Below are positions 26,502 through 34,592 of a DNA stretch of 39,554 nt, piece by piece. The notes below the pieces were generated by a model. It was given only the letters and a program-made list of their open reading frames with translations. It had not been told where the DNA came from and did no database searches. The stretch is from an uncultured Pelagibacteraceae bacterium. Lineage in GTDB: Bacteria > Pseudomonadota > Alphaproteobacteria > Pelagibacterales > Pelagibacteraceae. How positions within the stretch are numbered: the first letter of the stretch is position 1; each line of letters opens with the position of its first letter. The stretch spans positions 1 to 39,554 of the forward strand of contig CACJVQ010000009.1 of the NCBI GenBank assembly GCA_902596915.1, written 5' to 3'. A program made the translations under genes and the position numbers.

Positions 26502-27512
26502 TTAAAGTGCTTTTTTGATTTTTTTAGCCGCTGAACTTGAAACCCATTTAGACCAAACGTCTTCTTGTGTTTTCAAAAATTCAATTGCTGCATCTGCACC
26601 TTCAGCTTGGTTTTCTCCCATCCAAACTAACATTCCATTCATTACTGGACCTGGGTATGTTCTTTTCTCAAGATAATCCATACCTTCTTTTCCTGCAGTT
26701 TTTTTGTAATTGTCAGTTGCGACGGAATAAACTTCAGATTTAACCCATGAAGATTTTAAAGGATTAGCACACTCTTGTTCTGGTTTTGATAAACAGTTAT
26801 CCCAGTTATCTTTACCAGCGTACTCACCCATATCCACAGCTATCATTCCATATTTTCCAATTATAGCAGTTGGTGACCAATAGTAACCAAACCAATTTTC
26901 ACCTCTTTCTGCTGCTTTTGCAATTGAACCATCAAGACCTGCTGCTGACCCAGTTTCTACTATAGCCCAACCTTTGGCTTCCATGCCCCATGCTCTAAAA
27001 TGATTTCTGTTACTTAGCTCACAGTTCCATCCTGGAGGACAAATATGAAATCCACCTTTTGATGGATCTTCAGGGTGTGGAAATAGATCTGGTCTTTCTA
27101 AAATTGCATCGGCAGTTGTAAGCTCAGGATGCTTTTCTAAAGTTGCAGGCAGTACCCACCAACCTTCACCTAATCCAGTTATTGGTGCTTTATTGATAGA
27201 GTGAAGTTTTCCTTCAGCTACCGCAGCTTCTAACTCAACTTTTGCAGCGTTTGCCCAAAATTCTGGAGCTATGTCTGGTTCACCTTTTTCTTGCATCGAA
27301 GTAAATGTTGGCATTGTAGCACCAGGCACAAGCTCAACATTACATCCATAACCTTCTTCTAATATGATTTTGTCAACTTCAGCCATAAAATTCGCAGAAG
27401 CCCAGTTCATATTAGCAATAGTAATGTCTCCACATTTTGCATTAGCAACATTACTGTACGATGTAACGCCTAAAACAAATAATGCAGAAAGTAATATTCT
27501 TTTTAATTTCAT
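26502..27512 (-). CDS. Glycine betaine-type ABC transporter substrate-binding protein (OpuAC/ProX)
   Basis: A 336-residue periplasmic protein with a signal peptide (residues 1-25, ending NVANA before KCGDI). It carries tryptophans in the positions used for the quaternary-ammonium aromatic box of OpuAC/ProX proteins (NMNWASA near 35, PEFWAN near 83, GWWVLP near 116, FGYYWSPTA near 208). A strong AGGAG ribosome-binding site lies at 27519-27523. It would bind glycine betaine, or a related solute such as DMSP, proline betaine or carnitine, and pass it to the ProW-like permease. Opposite it, divergently, starts the BHMT operon, matching import with catabolism. The exact ligand cannot be read from sequence. 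Confidence 0.93.
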   Translation of the reverse strand: MKLKRILLSALFVLGVTSYSNVANAKCGDITIANMNWASANFMAEVDKIILEEGYGCNVELVPGATMPTFTSMQEKGEPDIAPEFWANAAKVELEAAVAEGKLHSINKAPITGLGEGWWVLPATLEKHPELTTADAILERPDLFPHPEDPSKGGFHICPPGWNCELSNRNHFRAWGMEAKGWAIVETGSAAGLDGSIAKAAERGENWFGYYWSPTAIIGKYGMIAVDMGEYAGKDNWDNCLSKPEQECANPLKSSWVKSEVYSVATDNYKKTAGKEGMDYLEKRTYPGPVMNGMLVWMGENQAEGADAAIEFLKTQEDVWSKWVSSSAAKKIKKAL

Positions 27513-27645
27513 TATTATCTCCTAATTAATTAATTATAAATCATCAGAACACATAGCTAGCAAAAATGCAAACTAGTTTCAACTTTGAGTTGTGTGAAAA
27601 TTGTCTTTATCCTCCGTTTATTTGGAAATAAATTATTAAAAAAAT
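27513..27645. promoter_or_regulatory. Divergent betaine-transporter / BHMT regulatory region
   Basis: This 133-base spacer serves both directions. For the transporter, a perfect TATAAT (27533-27538, minus strand) lies 20 bases before the start. For BHMT, TTGAGT (27585-27590) is 17 bases from TATCCT (27608-27613). Between them lie the palindrome AACTAGTT (27571-27578), the inverted repeat CAACT-3-AGTTG (27580-27592), and CTAG repeats able to form a 6-pair stem (27555-27560 with 27573-27578). These could be an operator or a leader structure. No Shine-Dalgarno precedes the BHMT ATG, unlike the transporter gene. Confidence 0.5.
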
Positions 27646-28686
27646 ATGAAAAAAAATTTGATATCAAGATTAGATTCTGGTCCAGTTATATTTGCTGAAG
27701 GATATTTGTTTGCAATGGAAAGAAGAGGATATCTTTCTGCGGGTCCATTTGTTCCAGAAGTAGTTCTAGAACATCCTGATGTGGTTACTCAATTACATAG
27801 AGAATTTATTAGAGCAGGTTCTGATGTAGTTCAAGCTTTCACCTATTATGGACATAGAGAGAAATTAAGAATTATTGGAAAAGAACATTTGCTTGAACCA
27901 ATGCAAAAAAATGCACTTAAGATTGCAAAGGATGCGGCTAAAGAATTTAAAAATTTGGATTTAATGGTTTGTGGAGATGTAGCTAATACAAATATTTTTG
28001 ATCCAAATGACAAAAACTCATTTAAAGAATGTCAAAAGATGTACGAGGAGCAAGTACTTTGGGCAAAAGAGGCTGGGGTTGATTTCGTAGTTGCCGAGAC
28101 TATTAACTGGGTAGATGAAATGAAAATTGCTCTAAAAGCTATTAAAGATGAAGGATTAATTGCAGTTGCAAATTACGCTATACCTCGTGGAGATTTAACA
28201 AGAGACGGTCATACAGCTGAAGATGCATGTAAAATAATAGAAGATCTTGGTGCAGATGTTGTTGGTTTGAATTGTTATAGAGGTCCAGAAATGACCATGA
28301 AACTTTTAAAAAAAATAAGAAAAAAAGTTTCCTGTCATGTTGCAGGTCTTCCTGTTCCATATAGAACGACAGATGAAGAACCAGGATTTTTAAATCAGAC
28401 TGACCATGGATGTGATTGCATACCAGGTGGAAATGCATTCCCTGTTGCTCTAGATAATTTGTATTGTAACAGATTTGAAATGGCTGAATTTGCAAAAGAA
28501 TGTCTTAAAGAAAAAATTAATTTAATTGGAATTTGTTGTGGAGCAGAAGCTCACCATGTTAGAGAAATGGCTGTTGCAGTTGGTAAAAAACCAATTGCCA
28601 TGAAGTACATGCCAGACATGACTAAACATTTTCACCATGGGACAGACAAGACATTGAAAGATGTCAATAAAGAAATAAAATACTAA
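27646..28686 (+). CDS. bhmT: Betaine-homocysteine S-methyltransferase family protein
   Basis: A 346-residue zinc-dependent homocysteine methyltransferase. The zinc ligands are in place: Cys210 in VGLNCYRGPE and Cys297-Cys298 in GICCGAEAHH, matching Cys217/299/300 of human BHMT. ETINWVDEMKIAL near 151-163 is also typical. It transfers a methyl from glycine betaine (or another methyl donor such as DMSP or S-methylmethionine) to homocysteine, producing methionine and dimethylglycine. Divergence from the betaine binding protein and direct linkage (1 base) to a dimethylglycine-dehydrogenase-like gene favour betaine as donor. It heads the long plus-strand gene run to the window end. Confidence 0.9.
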   Translation: MKKNLISRLDSGPVIFAEGYLFAMERRGYLSAGPFVPEVVLEHPDVVTQLHREFIRAGSDVVQAFTYYGHREKLRIIGKEHLLEPMQKNALKIAKDAAKEFKNLDLMVCGDVANTNIFDPNDKNSFKECQKMYEEQVLWAKEAGVDFVVAETINWVDEMKIALKAIKDEGLIAVANYAIPRGDLTRDGHTAEDACKIIEDLGADVVGLNCYRGPEMTMKLLKKIRKKVSCHVAGLPVPYRTTDEEPGFLNQTDHGCDCIPGGNAFPVALDNLYCNRFEMAEFAKECLKEKINLIGICCGAEAHHVREMAVAVGKKPIAMKYMPDMTKHFHHGTDKTLKDVNKEIKY

Positions 28687-28687
28687 C

Positions 28688-31093
28688 ATGCAAAATCATG
28701 CAAAAGTAGTCATCATAGGTGGTGGCGTAGTAGGCTGTTCAATTCTTTATCATTTATCAAAGTTTGGTTTAAAAGATTGTATTCTTCTTGAAAGAAACGA
28801 ACTCACATCTGGATCTTCTTGGCATGCAGCTGGAAATGTGCATGTGATTTCATCTGATCCGAATATTTCTAGAATGATGGCTTATACAATTGGACTATAT
28901 AAGGATATTGAAAAAGAGTCTGGCCATTCCGTTGGCTTTAAATCAAGTGGGGGTTTTTACTTAGCTTCAAATGATGTTTGGGCTGATTATTTAAAAAGAG
29001 AAAGATCTAAAGCTAGATATATGGGTCTTGATCAAGAGTTTGTATCTTTAGAGGAAGTAAAAAAGAAAAATCCTTTAATTGATCCATCAAGATACCTTTT
29101 GGCATTGTGGGACCCTATTGATGGGGAAGTAGATCCATCAGGTGTAACTTATGCTTTTGCTAAAGCAGCAAAAGTTCATGGTGGAAAATATTATACACAT
29201 ACAGTTGTAAAAGACACAAAACAAAAAGAGGATGGAACTTGGGATGTGATAACTGACAAGGGCAATATAAAAGCAGAAATAGTTATTAACGCTGGAGGTT
29301 TGTGGGCTAGAGAGGTCGGTCAACTTGCTGGAATTAATTTACCAGTTCAACCAATGGAGCATCATTATTTAATTACTGAAGCAATTCCAGAAATTGAAGC
29401 TATGGGTGATCAAAGAATTCCTATTGGGACAGATTTTGAGGGTAATATTTATTTTAGACAAGAGGGAAAAGGAATGCTTCTTGGAACTTATGAACCAAAA
29501 TCAACACCCTGGAAGGTTGAAGGAACACCAATGAATTTTGGTCATGAATTATTAGAACCAAAATTGGATAATATCCAAGATAGATTAGCAATAGGTTTTG
29601 AAAGAATGCCAGCATTAGAAAAAGCCGGAATTAAAAATATTGTAAATGGACCTTTTACTTTTGGACCCGATGGATCACCATTAATTGGCCCAGTTCCAGG
29701 AATGAAAAATTATTGGGTAGCAGTAGGTGTAATGGCTGGCTTCTGTCAAGGAGGTGGAGTTGGAAAATGTATAGCAGAATGGATAATTGATGGAGAACCA
29801 TCAATAGACGTTTGGGCAATGGATGTTGCAAGATTTGGAGATTATGCATCACCTCAATATGGAACAATTAAATCTTCCGAAAATTATGAAAGAAGATTTA
29901 TTATGACATTTCCAAATGAAACTTTACCAAAAGGTAGAAAACAAAAAACAACAGCACTTTATGACCGGCTTGTAGACCAAGGTGCAGTTATGGGAGACAG
30001 TTTTGGTTTAGAAAATGTTTTGTGGTTTGCAAAAGATAAAAAAGATGCATACGAAGAACCAACTATAAAAAGATCTAGATCACATAATTATGTATCAAAA
30101 GAAGTTATTAATGTAAGAGAAAATGTTGGTTTAATTGAAGTTGCTAATTTTTCAAAACATGAATTTAAAGGAAAGGAGGCAAGAAAATTTTTAGATCATA
30201 TTATGGCAGGTAAACTTCCAAATCCTGGAAGAATATCGTTATCTCCAATGTTATCTTATAGAGGAAAATTATGTGGTGATCTTACAGTTTCGTGTCTTGA
30301 TGAAAATGAATTTATGGTTTTTGGTTCAGGTGCAGCCCAAGAAATGCACAGACGATGGTTTGAAACTCATTTAGATAAATTTAATGTTGAATATAAAAAT
30401 AGATCAGATGAATTTCATGGGATATCTATTGCAGGACCCAATTCTAGAAAAGTTTTAGAAAAAATAGTCAGAGATGATGTTTCTAATGATAAATTTAAAT
30501 TTAGAGACTCTAGAAGAATGTTTGTTGGAGGTGTTCCAGCAATTATAAATCGCATTTCCTTCACTGGTGAACTTGGTTATGAAATATATGTTGCACCACA
30601 TTTCCAAATAAAACTTTATGAGGAGTTAATAGAAGCAGGAAAAGAATTTGATATTAAACCTTTTGGTGGAAGAGCTTTAATGTCTATGAGATTGGAGAAA
30701 AATTGGGGTGCATGGACTTTGGATTATCGACCTGATTTTACTGCCAAAGAAGCTGGATTAGATAATTTTATCAATTGGAATAAAGAATTTATAGGCAAAG
30801 AAAAAGCTAAAGATGATAACAGTCCAAATAAATTGGTTCCTTTAATTATTCAAACAAACGATATTGATGTCACAAACAACGAAGCTGTGATGAAAGGTGA
30901 TAATAGTATTGGATATATAACCTCAGGAGGATTTGCTCATTTTGTAAATAAAAGTGTTGCTTTTTCATATATAGATCAAAAACATTTATCATCCGAAGAT
31001 GGAATACAAGTAGAAATTAATGGAGATTTATTCAATTGCTCAATTATCAAAGAACCACTTTATGATCCAAGTGGAGAAAAAATGAGAGGTTAA
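28688..31093 (+). CDS. Dimethylglycine dehydrogenase-like FAD/GcvT-domain protein
   Basis: An 801-residue two-module protein. Residues 6-45 hold the FAD-binding KVVIIGGGVVGCSILYHLS and E-R-N-E-L, followed by TSGSSWHAAG with His46 at the position of the histidine that covalently binds FAD in mammalian dimethylglycine and sarcosine dehydrogenases. The oxidase domain runs to about 400. From about 460 a GcvT-type THF-binding domain follows (NVRENVGLIEVANFSKHEFKG onward, SFTGELGYEIYV near 622). It would demethylate dimethylglycine to sarcosine and pass the methylene group to THF, feeding the SoxBDAG enzyme. Sarcosine dehydrogenase activity is possible, since a paralogue begins at 37913. It overlaps the next start by one base (TAATG). 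Confidence 0.88.
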   Translation: MQNHAKVVIIGGGVVGCSILYHLSKFGLKDCILLERNELTSGSSWHAAGNVHVISSDPNISRMMAYTIGLYKDIEKESGHSVGFKSSGGFYLASNDVWADYLKRERSKARYMGLDQEFVSLEEVKKKNPLIDPSRYLLALWDPIDGEVDPSGVTYAFAKAAKVHGGKYYTHTVVKDTKQKEDGTWDVITDKGNIKAEIVINAGGLWAREVGQLAGINLPVQPMEHHYLITEAIPEIEAMGDQRIPIGTDFEGNIYFRQEGKGMLLGTYEPKSTPWKVEGTPMNFGHELLEPKLDNIQDRLAIGFERMPALEKAGIKNIVNGPFTFGPDGSPLIGPVPGMKNYWVAVGVMAGFCQGGGVGKCIAEWIIDGEPSIDVWAMDVARFGDYASPQYGTIKSSENYERRFIMTFPNETLPKGRKQKTTALYDRLVDQGAVMGDSFGLENVLWFAKDKKDAYEEPTIKRSRSHNYVSKEVINVRENVGLIEVANFSKHEFKGKEARKFLDHIMAGKLPNPGRISLSPMLSYRGKLCGDLTVSCLDENEFMVFGSGAAQEMHRRWFETHLDKFNVEYKNRSDEFHGISIAGPNSRKVLEKIVRDDVSNDKFKFRDSRRMFVGGVPAIINRISFTGELGYEIYVAPHFQIKLYEELIEAGKEFDIKPFGGRALMSMRLEKNWGAWTLDYRPDFTAKEAGLDNFINWNKEFIGKEKAKDDNSPNKLVPLIIQTNDIDVTNNEAVMKGDNSIGYITSGGFAHFVNKSVAFSYIDQKHLSSEDGIQVEINGDLFNCSIIKEPLYDPSGEKMRG

Positions 31094-31722
31094 TGGCTCA
31101 AAAAGACGTAGGAAATAAAGTTCCAATTTACAAATTAAAAGAAACAAAAGAAGTGATGGATTTTTATGACGAATGGGGTCTGGATAATAAATATGATCAA
31201 GACATGGTTGATTGGAATTACACTGGTCCAAAAGAAACAGCAGAAGTTTTTAATAAACATCAAAAAGGAAAAGACATAGATATTTATGATGCTGGATGTG
31301 GAACTGGATTGGTTGGAGTTGAATTAAAAAAGTATGGATTCACTAATTTTTTTGGTGCCGATCTATCCCAAAAACTTTTAGATTTGGTTCCAAACAATCT
31401 CTATAAAAAATTGGATAAAGTTGATTTAAATAAACCAATCAATGAAAAAGATGATCAATATGATGCTTTAATGTGTGTGGGCACATTTACCTTTGGACAC
31501 GTGAAACCACCTGCATTAGATGAGTTTATTAGAATTACTAAAAATCAAGGTTTAATTTGCTTCACTATAAATGAAGGAATTTATGAGGAATATGGATTTG
31601 ATAAAAAAATTAAACAATTAAAAAATCAAAATAAATGGAAAGAAATAGAATTTTTTAAATCAGATTATATTGCCAGCAAGGATGTAAATGCATGGCTTGG
31701 TCTATATGAAGTGACAAAGTAA
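31093..31722 (+). CDS. Class I SAM-dependent methyltransferase (METTL27-like)
   Basis: A 209-residue small-molecule-type methyltransferase. The SAM-binding motif I is DAGCGTGLVGVELKKYGF near residues 64-81, followed by the acidic end of beta-2 (GADLS), motif II DALMCVGTFTFGHVKPPALDEF near 118-139 and a C-terminal strand pair. The YDEWGLDNKYDQDMVDWNYTGP lead-in near 18-39 resembles Williams-Beuren METTL27-type proteins. It starts on the TAATG overlap of the flavoprotein. A methyltransferase inside a demethylation operon is unexpected; possible roles are methylating an intermediate or a cofactor. The substrate is unknown. Confidence 0.82.
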   Translation: MAQKDVGNKVPIYKLKETKEVMDFYDEWGLDNKYDQDMVDWNYTGPKETAEVFNKHQKGKDIDIYDAGCGTGLVGVELKKYGFTNFFGADLSQKLLDLVPNNLYKKLDKVDLNKPINEKDDQYDALMCVGTFTFGHVKPPALDEFIRITKNQGLICFTINEGIYEEYGFDKKIKQLKNQNKWKEIEFFKSDYIASKDVNAWLGLYEVTK

Positions 31723-31723
31723 A

Positions 31724-32899
31724 ATGTCAGAAATTTATAAGATTATAGATAAAAAAAAATTAGATATAGTTAATAGACCAATCTCTAAAGCACATGGACT
31801 TCCAAACGAATGTTATACAAGTAAAGATTATACTTTAATAGAAAGAGAGAGAATATTTGAAAATAAATGGACAGTAATAGGGGTAGCAAGTTCTTTGCCA
31901 AACATTGGTGATGTAAAGCCATTTAATTTGTTGGGACTTCCATTATTTTTAGTCAGGAATAAAAAAAATCAGATAAAAGTTTTTCATAATGTTTGTAGTC
32001 ATAGAGGGGTAAAGTTAGTAAATAAAAAAGGTAATATTAGAAATGTAATTAGATGCCCTTATCATTCGTGGTCATATACATCAGATGGAAAATTAATTGC
32101 AACACCTCATATAGGTGGGATGAACAAACATAGTAGCGCAAAATTTAAAAAAAATAAGAACAATCTAAAAGAAATAAAATCATATGTTTGGTTAGATTTA
32201 ATTTTTGTTAATATAGGCAATAATGAAATTTCATTTGAAAAATATATAAAACCATTGAGCGATAGATGGTCAAAATTTTGGAAAACAAAAGATAGAAAAT
32301 TAATTAATCATGCAAGTGATTTTGGTTATTTTAAATTGAATGCAAAATGTAATTGGAAATTTGCAATTGAAAATTACTGTGAAAGTTATCATTTGCCATG
32401 GGTTCACCCAGGTCTAAATTCTTATTCAAAAATAGAAGATCATTATCATATTCAAGGATTACCAAATCGTTTTGCAGGTCAGGGTACTGTTGTTTATAAT
32501 CCAAAATTTAAAGGAAAGAAAAAATTTCCCTGTTTTCCGAACTGGCCTAAAGACAAAGAAAATATTGCAGAATATGTAGCTTTATTTCCTAATGTTATGC
32601 TTGGTATACATAAAGACCATTTCTATGCATATTGGTTAGAGCCCATTAACCATAAAAAAACTCTAGAGCATATGGAAATATATTATGTGGGTGAAAAAGC
32701 CTCAAAAGCTCCAGAATTTAAATCACTGAGAAAACAAAACCATAAATTATGGGAAGGTATTCAAAAAGAAGACGTAGATATAATTCAGAGAATGCAATTA
32801 GGCCGCAACTCCCATGCATATAAAGGTGGAAATTTTTCTCCTGATATGGATAATCCAACTCATCAATTTCATAAATGGGTTGCAACTAACCTTGTGTAG
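31724..32899 (+). CDS. Rieske-type non-haem iron oxygenase, alpha subunit
   Basis: A 391-residue ring-hydroxylating-type oxygenase. The Rieske 2Fe-2S ligands are Cys91 and His93 (CSHRG) with Cys111 and His114 (CPYHSW). The mononuclear iron site is Asn217...Glu220-Ser-Tyr-His223-x4-His228, with an acidic ligand near 350-352 (EDVD). Naphthalene-dioxygenase types have Asp three residues before the first His; here it is Glu220. That is what I recall for quaternary-ammonium Rieske enzymes such as CntA and GbcA, so betaine, carnitine or proline-betaine oxidation is favoured. No reductase gene is close by. It starts 1 base after the methyltransferase gene and is followed within 14 bases by the SET gene. 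Confidence 0.85.
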   Translation: MSEIYKIIDKKKLDIVNRPISKAHGLPNECYTSKDYTLIERERIFENKWTVIGVASSLPNIGDVKPFNLLGLPLFLVRNKKNQIKVFHNVCSHRGVKLVNKKGNIRNVIRCPYHSWSYTSDGKLIATPHIGGMNKHSSAKFKKNKNNLKEIKSYVWLDLIFVNIGNNEISFEKYIKPLSDRWSKFWKTKDRKLINHASDFGYFKLNAKCNWKFAIENYCESYHLPWVHPGLNSYSKIEDHYHIQGLPNRFAGQGTVVYNPKFKGKKKFPCFPNWPKDKENIAEYVALFPNVMLGIHKDHFYAYWLEPINHKKTLEHMEIYYVGEKASKAPEFKSLRKQNHKLWEGIQKEDVDIIQRMQLGRNSHAYKGGNFSPDMDNPTHQFHKWVATNLV

Positions 32900-32913
32900 A
32901 AAGAGAGAATAAT

Positions 32914-33354
32914 ATGTATAGACCTTTACCAGACGAATTAACAATAAAGAGTTCTCCAATTGAAGGCTTAGGATTATTTGCAACTAAAGAAATTAAAGCT
33001 AATACTTTTATAGGCATAACTCATATAAGAGATGAGCAGTTTGAAAATAAATATATAAGAACACCATTAGGTGGTTTTTATAATCACTCCGATAATCCTA
33101 CTGTTCAAAGAATGGTTTCTAATATTTTACCTAGTTTAAAATTTGGTGATCCAATAGATCCTACTGCAAAAGCCAAAAAGTTTAATGAAAATGACGATAA
33201 CCTAGAAAACATGTATTATAATTTAAGAGAAAAGCCAGACGCAAAATATTTTTTTATGGTTTCAATAAAAGATTTAAAACCTGGAGATGAACTTTGTGCA
33301 AATTATAATTTATACACCTATCCAAAGACAGGAGTTGGTGTACAAATGTTATAG
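32914..33354 (+). CDS. SET-domain protein (putative lysine methyltransferase)
   Basis: A 146-residue minimal SET domain. GLGLFATKEIKANTFIG (residues 18-34) is the first SET strand pair, GGFYNHSDNPT carries the NHS motif (57-59), and LKPGDELCANYNLY (121-134) is the C-terminal motif with the catalytic Tyr region. There are no pre- or post-SET cysteine clusters. SET proteins transfer methyl from SAM to lysine; in bacteria targets are mostly unknown. It lies between the Rieske oxygenase and the DddP-like gene with gaps of 14 and 2 bases, with a fair AGAGAGAA Shine-Dalgarno. Confidence 0.85.
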   Translation: MYRPLPDELTIKSSPIEGLGLFATKEIKANTFIGITHIRDEQFENKYIRTPLGGFYNHSDNPTVQRMVSNILPSLKFGDPIDPTAKAKKFNENDDNLENMYYNLREKPDAKYFFMVSIKDLKPGDELCANYNLYTYPKTGVGVQML

Positions 33355-33356
33355 GA

Positions 33357-34592
33357 ATGAAGTTTAACAGAAAAATTCTTTCAGAACCCCAACCAATTAA
33401 AAAATACATTTCAAAAAAAAGATTAAGAGAAGATGAAATTGATTTTGATAAACTTAGATCTTATAGACTTGACAGAGTAAGAAATGAATTAAAAAAAAAT
33501 AATATTGAAGCATGTATATTATTTGATCCAGTAAATGTAAGGTACGCATTAGATACCGTAAATATGAGTGTTTATAATATGCATAATCTTACAAGATATT
33601 GTTTTATCCCTGTTGATGGTCCCACAATATTATATGAATATTTTAATTGTGAAATATTATCTAGAGGTCTTGATTTAATAGATGAAATAAGACCAGCAAT
33701 TACTTGGGATTACTTTAGCAACGGAGACCAATCAGAATTACAATTAAAAAAATGGGTTAATGAAGTTAATGATTTATCTAATTCATATTTTAAAAGCAAA
33801 AAAATTGCAATTGATGTTATCAATGGTCCAGCTGTAAATGAACTGAATAAAAAAGGTATTAAAGTTTTAGAGGCAAAAAAAATTCTTGAACAGGCTAGGG
33901 TAATTAAATCTTCTGAAGAAATTAAATGTATGCGTGCAGCTTTGGATGTTGCTGATATTGGAATAATTAAAATGAGAGATTACTTGAAATCAGGAATTAC
34001 AGAGGATGAGTTATGGTCTATTTTACATAAAACAAACATTGAAAATGGTGGAGAATGGATAGAATGTAGAATTTTATCTTCGGGCTCTAGAACTAATCCT
34101 TGGATGCAAGAAAGCAGCAATAAAATTATACAAGATGGTGAAATAGTTTCTTTTGATACAGACATGGTTGGTCCATATGGATATTGTGCTGATATTTCAA
34201 GAGCATTTATTTGTGGAAATAAATTCAACGAAAATCAAAAAAAATTATATCGAACAGCTGTTGAGCAAATAGATTATAATTCAAGATTAATCAAGGATGG
34301 GTTAACGTTTAAAGAGTTTACAGAAAAAGCATGGATACTTCCTGAAAAATATTATGGAAATAGATACTCTGTTATGCTTCATGGTATAGGCTTATGTGAT
34401 GAATGGCCTGCAATTAGATACCCAACAGATGGAGGAGAAAGAGGTGGCACATTTCAAAAAAATATGACAATTACTTTAGAAAGTTATATTGGAGAAGTCG
34501 GAGGGAATGAAGGAGTGAAATTAGAACAGCAGTATTTAGTTGGTGAGAATGGATTAGAGTTAATGTCTCATCATCCATTAGAAAAAATTTAA
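33357..34592 (+). CDS. M24-fold metalloenzyme, DddP-like (DMSP lyase or Xaa-Pro peptidase relative)
   Basis: A 411-residue creatinase/prolidase-fold protein. Metal ligands: Asp267, Asp269 (FDTD), Asp279, His342, Glu375, Glu390, complete for M24. Other stretches match what I recall of the DMSP lyase DddP: NVRYALDTVNM near 60, GGEWIECRILSSGSRTNPW near 231 and HGIGLCDEWP from 342. Tyr337 is five residues before the His and Asp348 six after, the relative positions of Tyr366 and Asp377 in Ruegeria DddP, where Asp377 is the proposed base. DddP splits DMSP into DMS and acrylate. Prolidase or creatinase activity remains the alternative. Overlaps the kinase start by one base. Confidence 0.68.
   Translation: MKFNRKILSEPQPIKKYISKKRLREDEIDFDKLRSYRLDRVRNELKKNNIEACILFDPVNVRYALDTVNMSVYNMHNLTRYCFIPVDGPTILYEYFNCEILSRGLDLIDEIRPAITWDYFSNGDQSELQLKKWVNEVNDLSNSYFKSKKIAIDVINGPAVNELNKKGIKVLEAKKILEQARVIKSSEEIKCMRAALDVADIGIIKMRDYLKSGITEDELWSILHKTNIENGGEWIECRILSSGSRTNPWMQESSNKIIQDGEIVSFDTDMVGPYGYCADISRAFICGNKFNENQKKLYRTAVEQIDYNSRLIKDGLTFKEFTEKAWILPEKYYGNRYSVMLHGIGLCDEWPAIRYPTDGGERGGTFQKNMTITLESYIGEVGGNEGVKLEQQYLVGENGLELMSHHPLEKI

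Noticed and set aside
27513..27645. SAM-V riboswitch expected in front of a SAR11 BHMT gene
   Set aside because: I looked for a pseudoknot core followed by a sequestered ribosome-binding site but could not match one on either strand, and the BHMT start has no Shine-Dalgarno to hide. Left as an unexplained set of inverted repeats.
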